A stretch of 64,000 nt of DNA. It comes from Streptomyces neyagawaensis. GTDB lineage: Bacteria > Actinomycetota > Actinomycetes > Streptomycetales > Streptomycetaceae. Within the stretch, counting starts at the first letter, position 1. Every line of letters begins with the position of its first letter. The stretch is from NCBI RefSeq assembly GCF_023516595.1, contig NZ_JAMGBG010000119.1, positions 29,355-93,354 of the forward strand, given 5' to 3'. Positions 52,441 to 60,324 of the stretch are shown here, in pieces. Below the pieces are notes generated by a model. The model saw only the letters and a list, made by a program, of their open reading frames with translations. It searched no databases and was not told the origin of the DNA. The position numbers were made by a program, and so were the translations under genes.

Positions 52441-52700
52441 AGATAGATCCTTTTGCTGGTCACCGGCGTGGGGTCGTCGGGCGTGGTCCCGCGGGCGAGA
52501 GGACTGTCGGCGGAGAGGCGTAGGCCGGCGACGAGGCCGGAGGCGAGGTTGTACACAATGACGAGCTGCTCCAGCACGGGCGAGAAGGCCGCCTGCGCCA
52601 CACCGGTGGTCCGCGGGACCAGGTTCATGGCCGTTTGGGTGATGTGACGCTTCCAGTAGGTCCGGCGGGCTTCGGTGAAGGTGTCGTCGGCAGAACTCAT
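52392..52700 (-). CDS. uncharacterised 102-residue protein
   Basis: From ATG 52700: MSSADDTFTEARRTYWKRHI, then VPRTTGVAQAAFSPVLEQLV and IVYNLASGLVAGLRL, a mildly hydrophobic helix. It overlaps by 4 bases the gene upstream (stop at 52697). No recognised family. Confidence 0.55.
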   Translation of the reverse strand: MSSADDTFTEARRTYWKRHITQTAMNLVPRTTGVAQAAFSPVLEQLVIVYNLASGLVAGLRLSADSPLARGTTPDDPTPVTSKRIYLCSTTSTSGPLPTTGT

Positions 52701-53083
52701 CGGTGCCTGCCCGGGGACCGGCCGGTCGGAGGCGCAGGAACAGACCGCTCGTCGGTACGCGCTGGGTCGGCGACGGGGCGGACGGCAACGACGAAACCGA
52801 GGCTCTTCAAGCGCCCCACGCTGCGGTGGAGCTGGCGCTCGGCCTGATCGGGTGAGACGTTGCTCGGAGCGATTCTCGTCATGGTCTCGGAGCGGTGGGC
52901 GATCTGGGCGAGTTCCTTCCTCGGCGGCGGCGTCATGGCGCTCGGCGTGGAGGAGGCGGTGCGGGTGCCCTCGGTGGTGCTGTCGATGGCGGTGCTGCCG
53001 GAGGTTCCACATGCGAGCGCGGTCAGTAGTACGGGTTCGAGGGTGAGCAGGAGGCGGTGCGGCGGGCGAAGGCGGGCAGGGCG
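52697..53083 (-). CDS. putative lipoprotein, start uncertain
   Basis: A hydrophobic segment (LLLTLEPVLLTALAC) with a lipobox-like TALAC at 53009-53023 follows a short basic stretch (RLRPPHR), then a Ser/Thr-rich linker and a globular part (QAERQLHRSVGRLKSLGFVV). That is the architecture of a small lipoprotein. No standard start codon precedes the basic stretch in this frame, so the upstream limit given is approximate. A frame change near 53090, where AAGGAG lies, is possible. Confidence 0.45.
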   Translation of the reverse strand, partial: RPARLRPPHRLLLTLEPVLLTALACGTSGSTAIDSTTEGTRTASSTPSAMTPPPRKELAQIAHRSETMTRIAPSNVSPDQAERQLHRSVGRLKSLGFVVAVRPVADPARTDERSVPAPPTGRSPGRHR

Positions 53084-53108
53084 ATGAGGTGCTCCTTGGA
53101 ATGGTGGG

Positions 53109-53642
53109 TCAGGGAGTATGGGGCGCTGTGGCAGAGGCCGCTGAAGGGGAGGGTGCTGCCGCGGCTGGTGTCGACTGGGTGTCGGCGACGGCACGCAGTT
53201 GCTTCGCGGCATAGGCAAGGTGCGAACGGGTTGCCCCGAGCCGGTCCTCAAGCCCCTGGTGCGCGGCGGTGATCGCCCTGGCTCGGGTGGGGCTGCGGGA
53301 CCGCTGGGTGAGATAGGTCAGCAGTCCGAGGTGCTGGATGGCGGCGCCAAGGGCGGCGAGCGCCGCACCGGTGGGCTCGGCGGCCCGGGCGAGTGCGAGG
53401 GTGGTGCGACGTTGGGTGGCCGTGATCTGGGCGGGATAGCGAGTGGCGGCCCGGTGGCGGAAGGCGTGTTCCCCGGCCAAGTGAGCCAGTAGGCGTGCCA
53501 GACGGCGAACTTCGTCGTCCAGGATCTCGCTCAGCCCGGGACCAGGGCGGATTTGGTCGGGGAGCGGTAGGTGGTCGGCCACAGTGTTGAGCCGGTCGGC
53601 CACAGAATGCAGCAACATTCGCTGGTCAAGATCAGAAGACAA
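53109..53642 (-). CDS. uncharacterised helical protein
   Basis: A 177-residue helical protein from TTG 53642: DQRMLLHSVADRLNTVADHL, DDEVRRLARLLAHLAGEHAF, then ALAALGAAIQHLGLLTYLTQ and a Ser/Ala/Pro tail. The frame is open further upstream with low-complexity sequence, so the protein may be longer. Located between the VirB4-like gene and the lipoprotein-like gene. It may be a channel accessory. No family recognised. Confidence 0.55.
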   Translation of the reverse strand: MSSDLDQRMLLHSVADRLNTVADHLPLPDQIRPGPGLSEILDDEVRRLARLLAHLAGEHAFRHRAATRYPAQITATQRRTTLALARAAEPTGAALAALGAAIQHLGLLTYLTQRSRSPTRARAITAAHQGLEDRLGATRSHLAYAAKQLRAVADTQSTPAAAAPSPSAASATAPHTP

Positions 53643-53775
53643 GGGCGGTTCCAGTTCCGGCGCGGGTGACGGGAGGGCCGGCCCCTTCGAGGTCAGCGGC
53701 TCCGTGTCGGTGTTGCCTTCGTGGGCGACGGTGACGGCGGCGGCACTGCGGCGGCGGAAGCGGCGGGACGGAGGT

Positions 53776-54015
53776 TCACACCCGACGCCATTGTGCGGCG
53801 GCGGCCAGGTAGTCGACGACCGTGTCGAGGAAGGGCTCGACGGCGTCCAGCTGAGCGTTGGTGACGAAGCTCAACTCGGCGGGCGTCTGGGCTGCGGCCA
53901 GTGCCGTCAGGTAGGGAGCCAGGTCCAGTACGGGCAGCGGGTTGTCAGGCAGGGGGGTGGGAGGTGGCGGAGCACAGGACGAAGCGGAGCCGGAGAAGCA
54001 GCAAAGGCGCTTCAG
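53776..54015 (-). CDS. possible small helical protein after the VirB4-like gene
   Basis: The C-terminal portion (LDLAPYLTALAAAQTPAELS, then AVEPFLDTVVDYLAAAAQW) looks genuinely coding. There is no standard start codon in frame. The start at CTG 54015 is a guess. It lies just after the VirB4-like stop in the same direction. Confidence 0.4.
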   Translation of the reverse strand: MKRLCCFSGSASSCAPPPPTPLPDNPLPVLDLAPYLTALAAAQTPAELSFVTNAQLDAVEPFLDTVVDYLAAAAQWRRV

Positions 54016-54037
54016 TTTTCGTGAACTCGGCGCTTTT

Positions 54038-55552
54038 TCAGTGCATGCGGGCGTCAGTGTCGAACAGGGACAGTTCGTGGGGGTGGAGGAGGTGCTGGAC
54101 GATGAAGCTCCGCCCGGCGACCTTCCACAGACCTCGTCCGCGGTTGAGGTGGGCGATGGCCTCGGATTCGACCGTGGTGAGACCCAGGAGGGCTGCGGCT
54201 GCGTGGAGTTGGTCGGTCTCCTGGCGGTAGACGATGCGGGTCGAGCAGTCGGCGAGGAGGCCCTCTGCCAAGGCGCGGCCCTTGGATCCGGCGTCGCCCG
54301 CGGTGAGCAGGTCACTCAATCTGTGGATGACCATGAGGTTGGCGATCCCCAGGCCGCGGGAGAGTTTCCACTGGGACTGCATGCGTTGGAGGAGTCCGGG
54401 GTGGCGCATGAGGCGCCAGGCTTCGTCGTAGACGATCCAGCGTCTGCCGCCGTTGGGGTCCATGAGGGCTGATTCCATCCAGGCGCTTGCGCAGGTCATG
54501 GCGAGAACGAGGGCGGTGTCGTCGCCAGAGCCGCCGAGCCGCGACAGGTCGATGGTCAGCATGGGGCTGGTGGGGTCGAAGGCGACGGTGGAGGGGGCGT
54601 CGAACATGCCGGCGAGGTCACCGTGGACGAGGCGGCGCATGGCGTGGGCGAGATCGCGGGCCGCTTCGCCGAGGCGGCCGGACATGAGACCGGCGGCGGC
54701 GTCGAGCTGGTCGGGATGGTTGAGCGCGGCGGCGATGTCGCCCAGCAGCGGGGTGCGGGGGAAGGCCGTTGCCTGGGTGACGACCGCGTCGAGGGCGACA
54801 TCGAGAGCGGTGTGCTCCATGGGCAGCAGATCGCGGCCGAGGACGGTGCGGGCGAGGGACCCGAGCAGGAGCAGGCGGCGCTTGCGGATCTCGCCCGCCC
54901 AATCGGCTTCCGACACGCTGTACGGGCGCGGGGCGGCGTCCAGAGGGTTGAGCCGTCCCGGCAGGCCAGGGCCGAGGGCGATGGACGTGCCGCCCAGGGC
55001 GCTGGCCACCGGTGTCCACTCGCCCTTGGGATCGCAAGGCACGTACACGCGGTAGCCGTGGGCGATCGACCGCAGCGCGAAGCTCTTGGCGAGGGCGCTC
55101 TTGCCCTGGCCGATGACACCGGCGAGCAACACGTTGGGGTTGGTGAAGCCCTCGACGCGGCCGTACAGCGTGAACGGGTCGAAGGTGAAGGAGGCTTCGG
55201 CGTGGACGTCGCGACCGATGTAGACGCCGTCGGCGCCCAGGCCGCCTTCGGCGAGGAAGGGGTAGGCGCCCGCGGCGACCGCGGTGGTCATGCGGTGCTG
55301 GGGGAGCTTCAGCCGGCCGCCGCGGGCGGAGCCGGGCCCGGGACGGCCGTGGGGCGGATACAGGGGCGGTGGCATCTCGGGCTCGACCTGCGCGGTGCCG
55401 TCGGGGTGGGCGACGGCTTCGGCGCGGGCCTTGGCTTCCGCTTCGGCGAGCTGACGGCGTGCGGCCTTGCGGCTGGCCCGATCGGCGCCGTGGGGGGTGA
55501 ACAGGGGAGAGGCCGAGGCGCGGCGTGCGCGTCGGGCGGGCCGGTGGGTCAT
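54038..55552 (-). CDS. VirB4-like conjugative-transfer ATPase
   Basis: A roughly 504-residue ATPase. Walker A is GVIGQGKSALAKSFALRS, preceded by FTNPNVLLA. Walker B is RRWIVYDEAWRLM, followed by the IANLMVIHRLSDLL sensor helix, as in VirB4/TraC/ConE proteins. The N-terminal 100 residues are basic and variable. Starts at ATG 55552 or GTG 55591; neither has a strong ribosome site. It should energise assembly of or DNA movement through the type IV channel together with the SCO6880-like and TrbL-like proteins encoded upstream. Confidence 0.88.
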   Translation of the reverse strand: MTHRPARRARRASASPLFTPHGADRASRKAARRQLAEAEAKARAEAVAHPDGTAQVEPEMPPPLYPPHGRPGPGSARGGRLKLPQHRMTTAVAAGAYPFLAEGGLGADGVYIGRDVHAEASFTFDPFTLYGRVEGFTNPNVLLAGVIGQGKSALAKSFALRSIAHGYRVYVPCDPKGEWTPVASALGGTSIALGPGLPGRLNPLDAAPRPYSVSEADWAGEIRKRRLLLLGSLARTVLGRDLLPMEHTALDVALDAVVTQATAFPRTPLLGDIAAALNHPDQLDAAAGLMSGRLGEAARDLAHAMRRLVHGDLAGMFDAPSTVAFDPTSPMLTIDLSRLGGSGDDTALVLAMTCASAWMESALMDPNGGRRWIVYDEAWRLMRHPGLLQRMQSQWKLSRGLGIANLMVIHRLSDLLTAGDAGSKGRALAEGLLADCSTRIVYRQETDQLHAAAALLGLTTVESEAIAHLNRGRGLWKVAGRSFIVQHLLHPHELSLFDTDARMH

Positions 55553-55580
55553 GGCAGGGCGTGCTCGATTCGGCGCGGGA

Positions 55581-56039
55581 CTACTGGGCACAGCTGCTGC
55601 TGTGGCCGTGCAGCGGGGTGGAGAGGTCGGTGGGGGTGGTCTTGCGGCGAATTGCGTGGGAGGCGGCCAGGTGCCGCTGGCAGATGGTCAGCACCAGCGG
55701 GCCGTCCGGGAGCCGTTCGGGCTGGCACTCCTCTGTGCTGACGCGGTCTTTCTCGCCGCTGGGCAGAGTGTGGAAGGCCTCGTGAACGGCAGCGGTGGCC
55801 TGCCACAGCCGCAGGTGCGCGGCGGCCAGATGACGCCCGGCAGCCGGATACGGGGGCCGAGTGGTGTCCATGAGCTGTTCGAGCAGATGGTGGGCGGCGG
55901 TGAGGTGGGCGTGCAGCGTGTCCAGGTGCAGGCGGTCGGCCGTTCCGCCACCAGCGGTGTGGGCGCGGGTGTGGTGGCGCAGGCCGGCGGTGGCGGCGCG
56001 GAGGTAGGGGTACGCGTCAGTGGGGTGGGGTGCGTTCAA
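55581..56039 (-). CDS. uncharacterised His-rich helical protein (DUF6238-like)
   Basis: A 152-residue helical protein: LRAATAGLRHHTRAHTAGG, LDTLHAHLTAAHHLLEQLMD and HLRLWQATAAVHEAFHTLPS. The pattern resembles DUF6238 proteins of Streptomyces, a tentative match. It sits between the SCO6880-like and VirB4-like genes. Its role in transfer is unknown. Confidence 0.6.
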   Translation of the reverse strand: MNAPHPTDAYPYLRAATAGLRHHTRAHTAGGGTADRLHLDTLHAHLTAAHHLLEQLMDTTRPPYPAAGRHLAAAHLRLWQATAAVHEAFHTLPSGEKDRVSTEECQPERLPDGPLVLTICQRHLAASHAIRRKTTPTDLSTPLHGHSSSCAQ

Positions 56040-56106
56040 CGGGATCCTTGTTGCCGCGGGGCGGCGAAGTCAGCGCCGGGCAGGCTGGATGGCTGAGTGA
56101 GGGTGT

Positions 56107-57579
56107 TCACAGGACGGCGCGAGCCAAAGGCAGAGCGCCGAGGGTGAAGGCATCGGGCTGCTGATAGTAGAGCCGTCGCAGGTCGACCTGGGCTGTGACG
56201 GCGGCGGTCTCGATCGTCGCGCACGCCGCATCCAGCGCAGCGTCGGTCGCGGCGGACACGGTCAGCAGCCCGGTCAGCGCGACGTCGGCGTGCCCGGCGA
56301 TCAGCTGCCGCTCGCGTTGCTTGACGTCGGCGTACTCGATGGAATCGGCCTCGGAGTCGACCTGTCCGCGGCGGGCACGTTCGTTGGCGTCGGCGATGAT
56401 CGCGGCCTTCCTGCGCTGGACATCGCGCAGCGCCGACTCCAGCCCCTGGGGCACGTATATAAGGGAGAGGCTGCGGCGAACGCCGGCGGTGAACATAAGC
56501 CCGTGCAGGAAGCCGGCGTTGGTCTTCGTGCGGGGCCAGTTCTCGATCCAGTAGGTGGCGTGGCGGGCGCTGTCGGTGCCGAGGCGGTCGTACTCCTCGA
56601 CCTGGATGACGGGCCCGGCCGCCGCAGGGTCAGCCTCGGCCCGCCCGGAGGGGGACCACTGCTGGAGGGCGGACAGTGCGGTTGGGTCGTAGGCAGTACG
56701 GATGACCGCGGCGATCTCTCGCGCGTTGAGCCAGCCGGTCACCATCAGCCCGGCGTTGCGGGCGGCGAGGGCGATGGCGGAGGTGGTCTGCTCCAACACG
56801 GTGAACGCGCCGGGCAGTCCGCCGCCGGCCTGGTTGATGAGCCGTTTGGCTGCCTTGAGGTCCAGGCTGATGGCCAGGTAGGCCTCGTGCGGCGCGGCGG
56901 CCGGGCCGGCGGAGGAGACCAGCTCGGAGTAGATCCGCCCGGCGACCGGGGCCTCGGGGCGACCGTGCTGTGCCCAGTGCCGGGCCAGAGTGTCGCCGGA
57001 GTCGGGAACGGTGCGTTCCAGGACCTGCACGGTGGCGACGTGCCCAGTGCGGGCAATGCCGGCCAGGGCCCGGCCCCAGCCCGCTACGTTCGAATTCTGG
57101 GCGGCGGGGTCGAGCAGTGCGAACGCGCGGCTGCTGACACGGGCGACGGCGGTGAGCCGTTGGTGGTGAGGATCGTGGACGGCGGCGGCCTTGTTCGCGG
57201 AGTCACCAGGGGTGACGACCGTCAATGAGGCGGCACTGCCCGGTAGATGGAGCACGCCCTCCTGCCGAGGTCGGGAAACGGGTCGGGCCAGCCACAGAGT
57301 CTGGCCGGTACGGCGCCGGAGGGCGTAGCGGGCGACGATCGGCGCCCAGTCGATCAGAGAGCGGCCGTTGCGGCGGACGGCGACCAGGGCGGTGACGATC
57401 GCCCAGAGTGGGGCAAGGGCGATTGCCCCGAGCAGCCCCGTGGTTATCACCGTCACCAGGAGGAGCGCCAAGGCGCTGGACATGATGATGAGTTGCGGCA
57501 GGGAGAGTCCGAGGAGGATGCCGCGCCGTGAGCGGTGCGGGAATTTGACCGTGATAGGGGAGACGGAGAGTTCAGACAA
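56107..57579 (-). CDS. SCO6880-like membrane protein of the conjugation apparatus
   Basis: A 490-residue protein from TTG 57579. It begins TVKFPHRSRRGILLGLSLPQ, the hallmark of the SCO6880 family, with two adjoining membrane helices (LIIMSSALALLLVTVITTG; GAIALAPLWAIVTALVAV). The long cytoplasmic part has QVLERTVPDSGDTLARHW and ends EYADVKQRERQLIAGHADVA. The family is always near VirB4-like ATPases on actinobacterial elements and may provide the membrane-anchored N-terminal half that VirB4/TraC proteins have elsewhere. Confidence 0.87.
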   Translation of the reverse strand: MSELSVSPITVKFPHRSRRGILLGLSLPQLIIMSSALALLLVTVITTGLLGAIALAPLWAIVTALVAVRRNGRSLIDWAPIVARYALRRRTGQTLWLARPVSRPRQEGVLHLPGSAASLTVVTPGDSANKAAAVHDPHHQRLTAVARVSSRAFALLDPAAQNSNVAGWGRALAGIARTGHVATVQVLERTVPDSGDTLARHWAQHGRPEAPVAGRIYSELVSSAGPAAAPHEAYLAISLDLKAAKRLINQAGGGLPGAFTVLEQTTSAIALAARNAGLMVTGWLNAREIAAVIRTAYDPTALSALQQWSPSGRAEADPAAAGPVIQVEEYDRLGTDSARHATYWIENWPRTKTNAGFLHGLMFTAGVRRSLSLIYVPQGLESALRDVQRRKAAIIADANERARRGQVDSEADSIEYADVKQRERQLIAGHADVALTGLLTVSAATDAALDAACATIETAAVTAQVDLRRLYYQQPDAFTLGALPLARAVL

Positions 57580-57612
57580 AGGAGCCGGTTTCCGAGAAGG
57601 CGCGGGGCGGGA

Positions 57613-57659
57613 GCTGGGACGGCGTCCCTGTGGTAGGAGTGTGGGGGCGCCGTCCCAGC
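57613..57659 (-). terminator. 12-bp inverted repeat between trbL-like and SCO6880-like genes
   Basis: GCTGGGACGGCG and CGCCGTCCCAGC are perfect complements separated by 23 bases, in the 91-bp space between the TrbL-like stop and the SCO6880-like start. It could be a terminator, an attenuator or an mRNA-processing hairpin that sets the ratio of the two proteins. Confidence 0.55.
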
Positions 57660-57670
57660 ACGGGGCGGAG

Positions 57671-59023
57671 TTACAAGCCGGTGGGCGGGGGCGGCGGAGT
57701 ACCGGTTCCAGCCGTAGTCGTGGAGCCCGGGGCCGGCGGGGTGCCCTGCGGCGCAGGGGCGGGGGCGGCGGCCGGGGGTGAGGACATGAAGCCGTTGCCG
57801 CCAGACGATCCCCCACCGGACTGAGGTCCGGGGCTGCCCCCGAGATGGCCGCTGGTGTCGTCCCGCGGACTGGTCGGAGGAGGCTGAACTGCCTTCTCCA
57901 CACCGCCCTTGATCCCGTCGTCTCCGGACGACGGGGCGTTCGAACCGCCACCGTCCTTGCCGGTGTCCGACGTGGAGTTGGTGGCGATGTCGCCGGGGAA
58001 GCCGCCCGCGTCCGGGCCCTGGGGAGCGGCGCTCGCTCCAGCTGCGGCACCGCCGGTTCCGGCGGTCGCGACCGCAGCGGCGGCCTTACGCCCGGCGCGT
58101 TCGGCATGCTGGCGGGCGAGCTGCGCGCCCGCTCCGCCAGAGCGGTGCAGTGTCTCGCCGTCGGAGCCCTCGGAAGCGGCCCAGTGCACGAACTTGAACG
58201 TCGCGTACGGGCACAGCAGGACGAGCGCCATGATGACGATGCCGGCCATGACGTCGGCGAGGGCGGCGACGCCGTCCTTGGCCTCGGTCTTGCCCATCGC
58301 CGAGATGCCGAGGACGAAGATCACGGTCATCAGGAGCTTGGAGACGACGAGGGTCGCGGTGGCTTCGATCCAGCCCTTGCGCCAGCGCCGGGCGACCTCC
58401 CAGCCGCCGCCAGCCCCGGCGAAGACGGCGAGGGTGACCATGACGAGGATGCCGACCTTGCGGACCATCATCACGCACCAGTAGAGGAAGGCGCCCAGGG
58501 CGGCGCCGATCCCGGCGAAGACGGCAACGAGCCAGCCCATGGCGGACAGGCCCGGGATCAGGGCGACCTTGATCAGGCGGCGTACGGCGGAATCGATGGA
58601 CAGGTTCGCCGTTTTGAACAGCCCGGCGGACAAGGCGTCGACCACTTCGATGGCGACGGTGGTGAAGGCGATCGCGGTGAAGGCGAACAGCACGCCGGTG
58701 GCGGTGCCGGTGAATGCCTGGGTGAGCGCATGGCCGTCGCGGCGGATCGCGGCACGTACGAGCTGGGCGCAGAACGTGGCGACGAGGACGATCAGCCCGA
58801 TGGGCAGGATCATCTTGTAGTTGTCGCGGAACCAGGCGGCGTTCAGGTCGACCTTGGTCGTGGTGTCGACCGCCTCGGCAGCCAGGTCGGCTGCGGCGGC
58901 GGCGAGTTCGCCCGCGCTCTTGGCCATCCAGTTGCCGATCGCCGCGCCCGGGTCGGAGGCGAAGTCGACCGCTTCGCCGACGGCACACAGGGTGTCGGTC
59001 AGGGGGAGGTCGCAGAAACCCAC
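57671..59023 (-). CDS. TrbL/VirB6-like polytopic membrane protein
   Basis: A 450-residue protein with about six membrane segments between residues 65 and 290 (MILPIGLIVLVATFCAQLV; GVLFAFTAIAFTTVAIEVV; GWLVAVFAGIGAALGAFLYW; VMVTLAVFAGAGGGW; LLMTVIFVLGIS; AGIVIMALVLLCPYATFKF), and a long cytoplasmic Gly/Ser/Pro/Ala-rich tail. Topology and position between the TcpC-like and SCO6880-like genes match TrbL/VirB6 inner-membrane channel proteins. Confidence 0.85.
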   Translation of the reverse strand: MGFCDLPLTDTLCAVGEAVDFASDPGAAIGNWMAKSAGELAAAAADLAAEAVDTTTKVDLNAAWFRDNYKMILPIGLIVLVATFCAQLVRAAIRRDGHALTQAFTGTATGVLFAFTAIAFTTVAIEVVDALSAGLFKTANLSIDSAVRRLIKVALIPGLSAMGWLVAVFAGIGAALGAFLYWCVMMVRKVGILVMVTLAVFAGAGGGWEVARRWRKGWIEATATLVVSKLLMTVIFVLGISAMGKTEAKDGVAALADVMAGIVIMALVLLCPYATFKFVHWAASEGSDGETLHRSGGAGAQLARQHAERAGRKAAAAVATAGTGGAAAGASAAPQGPDAGGFPGDIATNSTSDTGKDGGGSNAPSSGDDGIKGGVEKAVQPPPTSPRDDTSGHLGGSPGPQSGGGSSGGNGFMSSPPAAAPAPAPQGTPPAPGSTTTAGTGTPPPPPTGL

Positions 59024-59060
59024 AGGGAGTCAGCCCTCCTTTCTCAGGTGCTTGGGGCGG

Positions 59061-59744
59061 TCAGGGCACGACGCGGGGGGCGAGGGAGACCAGGGAGCAG
59101 TCGGTGTTCGGGCGGCACTGCACGGCAAGGGTGATGGAGCGGCCCTCGGCGCCGGCGCCACCCTTCGTCCAGGTGATCTGCTGCTTGCCGGTGACTGTGA
59201 CGGCGTAGATGTACGCCTCGGTGATCGCCGACGGATCGTCCGCCAGAGCCTGCTTGAACGCGGATGGGTAATGCGCCTCATCCACGGTGGCGGTGGCGTA
59301 CTGGTCCTGATCGGCCATCCGCGACCACAGCACTGGATCCGGCACCTGGGCGGCGATCGACGTCCAGTCGGCGTACTTGGACTCCGCCGTCAGCCACGCC
59401 TTCATCGCCGCGAGCTGCTGAGCGCGGCTGGTGCTGCGGGTATCGTACGACCACAGCATCGCCGCGGCGGCCTCGGCGAAGGCCACGGGGTCGGCCGACG
59501 ACGGGGGCCTGGCCACCGTTCCGGCACCGGCTGACGCCGTCGGGCGGGCGGACGCGGAGGCAGTAGTGCCCGTTCCGGAGGGAGCGCCCGACCGGCTGTT
59601 GCTGTTTCCTGTGCCGCCCGTGAGCAGGGCGACGGCGGCGGCGAGGGCGAGCAGGACGGCGAGACAGATCACGATGACCGTGATGCGCCGCCGGGTCGAC
59701 CAGCCCACGCCGTAGCCGGACAGGGAAGGGAATCGGTTCGGCAT
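59061..59744 (-). CDS. bitopic TcpC/VirB8-like conjugation protein
   Basis: A 227-residue protein: a basic N-terminus, one membrane helix (ITVIVICLAVLLALAAAVAL), a Ser/Thr/Ala linker, then an NTF2-like extracellular domain (VAFAEAAAAMLWSYDTRSTS, ITEAYIYAVTVTGKQQITW, SITLAVQCRPNTDCSLVSLA). Such proteins are the VirB8 equivalents of Gram-positive type IV systems. The TcpC assignment rests on architecture and context. ATG overlaps the upstream stop (ATGA). Confidence 0.72.
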   Translation of the reverse strand: MPNRFPSLSGYGVGWSTRRRITVIVICLAVLLALAAAVALLTGGTGNSNSRSGAPSGTGTTASASARPTASAGAGTVARPPSSADPVAFAEAAAAMLWSYDTRSTSRAQQLAAMKAWLTAESKYADWTSIAAQVPDPVLWSRMADQDQYATATVDEAHYPSAFKQALADDPSAITEAYIYAVTVTGKQQITWTKGGAGAEGRSITLAVQCRPNTDCSLVSLAPRVVP

Positions 59745-60052
59745 CAGTGGACCTGGGATCCCAGCGCCGAGAAGAAGGCGACGACGCCGTTGGCGGCGCC
59801 GAGGCCGAGGGCGGCTCCGGCCGAAACGACGGCGCCCTTCTTGCCGTTGGCCTCGGCCTGGTGGCCGCCGGTGTGATGGCCCCAGGCCCACACACCGAGT
59901 GAGACGGCGAGCGCTCCGACTACGGCGACGATCGCGAACATGTTGATGCTGTTGACGACGTTCTTCAGCACGGCGAGGCCGGGCAGGCCACCGCCCGAGG
60001 GCGTGATGCCGGGGTCGTAGGCCAGGTAGTGCACGGTGTCGAGCAGGTGCAA
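59744..60052 (-). CDS. small two-helix membrane protein, pilin/VirB2-like (DUF6112-like)
   Basis: A 102-residue protein from TTG 60052 (AAGGAG at 7 bases). Two hydrophobic segments (NMFAIVAVVGALAVSLGVWAW; VVSAGAALGLGAANGVVAFF) are joined by a short basic loop (ANGKKGA). Size, topology and position just before the VirB8-like gene fit VirB2-type or DUF6112 proteins. It could be a channel or pilus subunit. Confidence 0.7.
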   Translation of the reverse strand: MHLLDTVHYLAYDPGITPSGGGLPGLAVLKNVVNSINMFAIVAVVGALAVSLGVWAWGHHTGGHQAEANGKKGAVVSAGAALGLGAANGVVAFFSALGSQVH

Positions 60053-60324
60053 AGGAAGGCTCCTTGCGCGCGCCGAGCCGACGCGCGGGAATCAAAGAAG
60101 AAGGGAGGGGATGTGGTGGCTGAGGAGTTGCGGGCGGACAGCCGCGCGGGACCCGACGGGCCAGTCGGCGCGCACGAAGGGCCCGCGAGGGCACAGCAGC
60201 GTTCGTGCCGAGACTGGGGCGCACCAGCGACGTCGTGCGGGTTCGCGTCCGTTCCCGTGTTGAACTGCGGGGCGGTTCCGGGCGTCTTCCGCTCCTGGGG
60301 GAGCCCGACCCGGACAGCGCCGGG

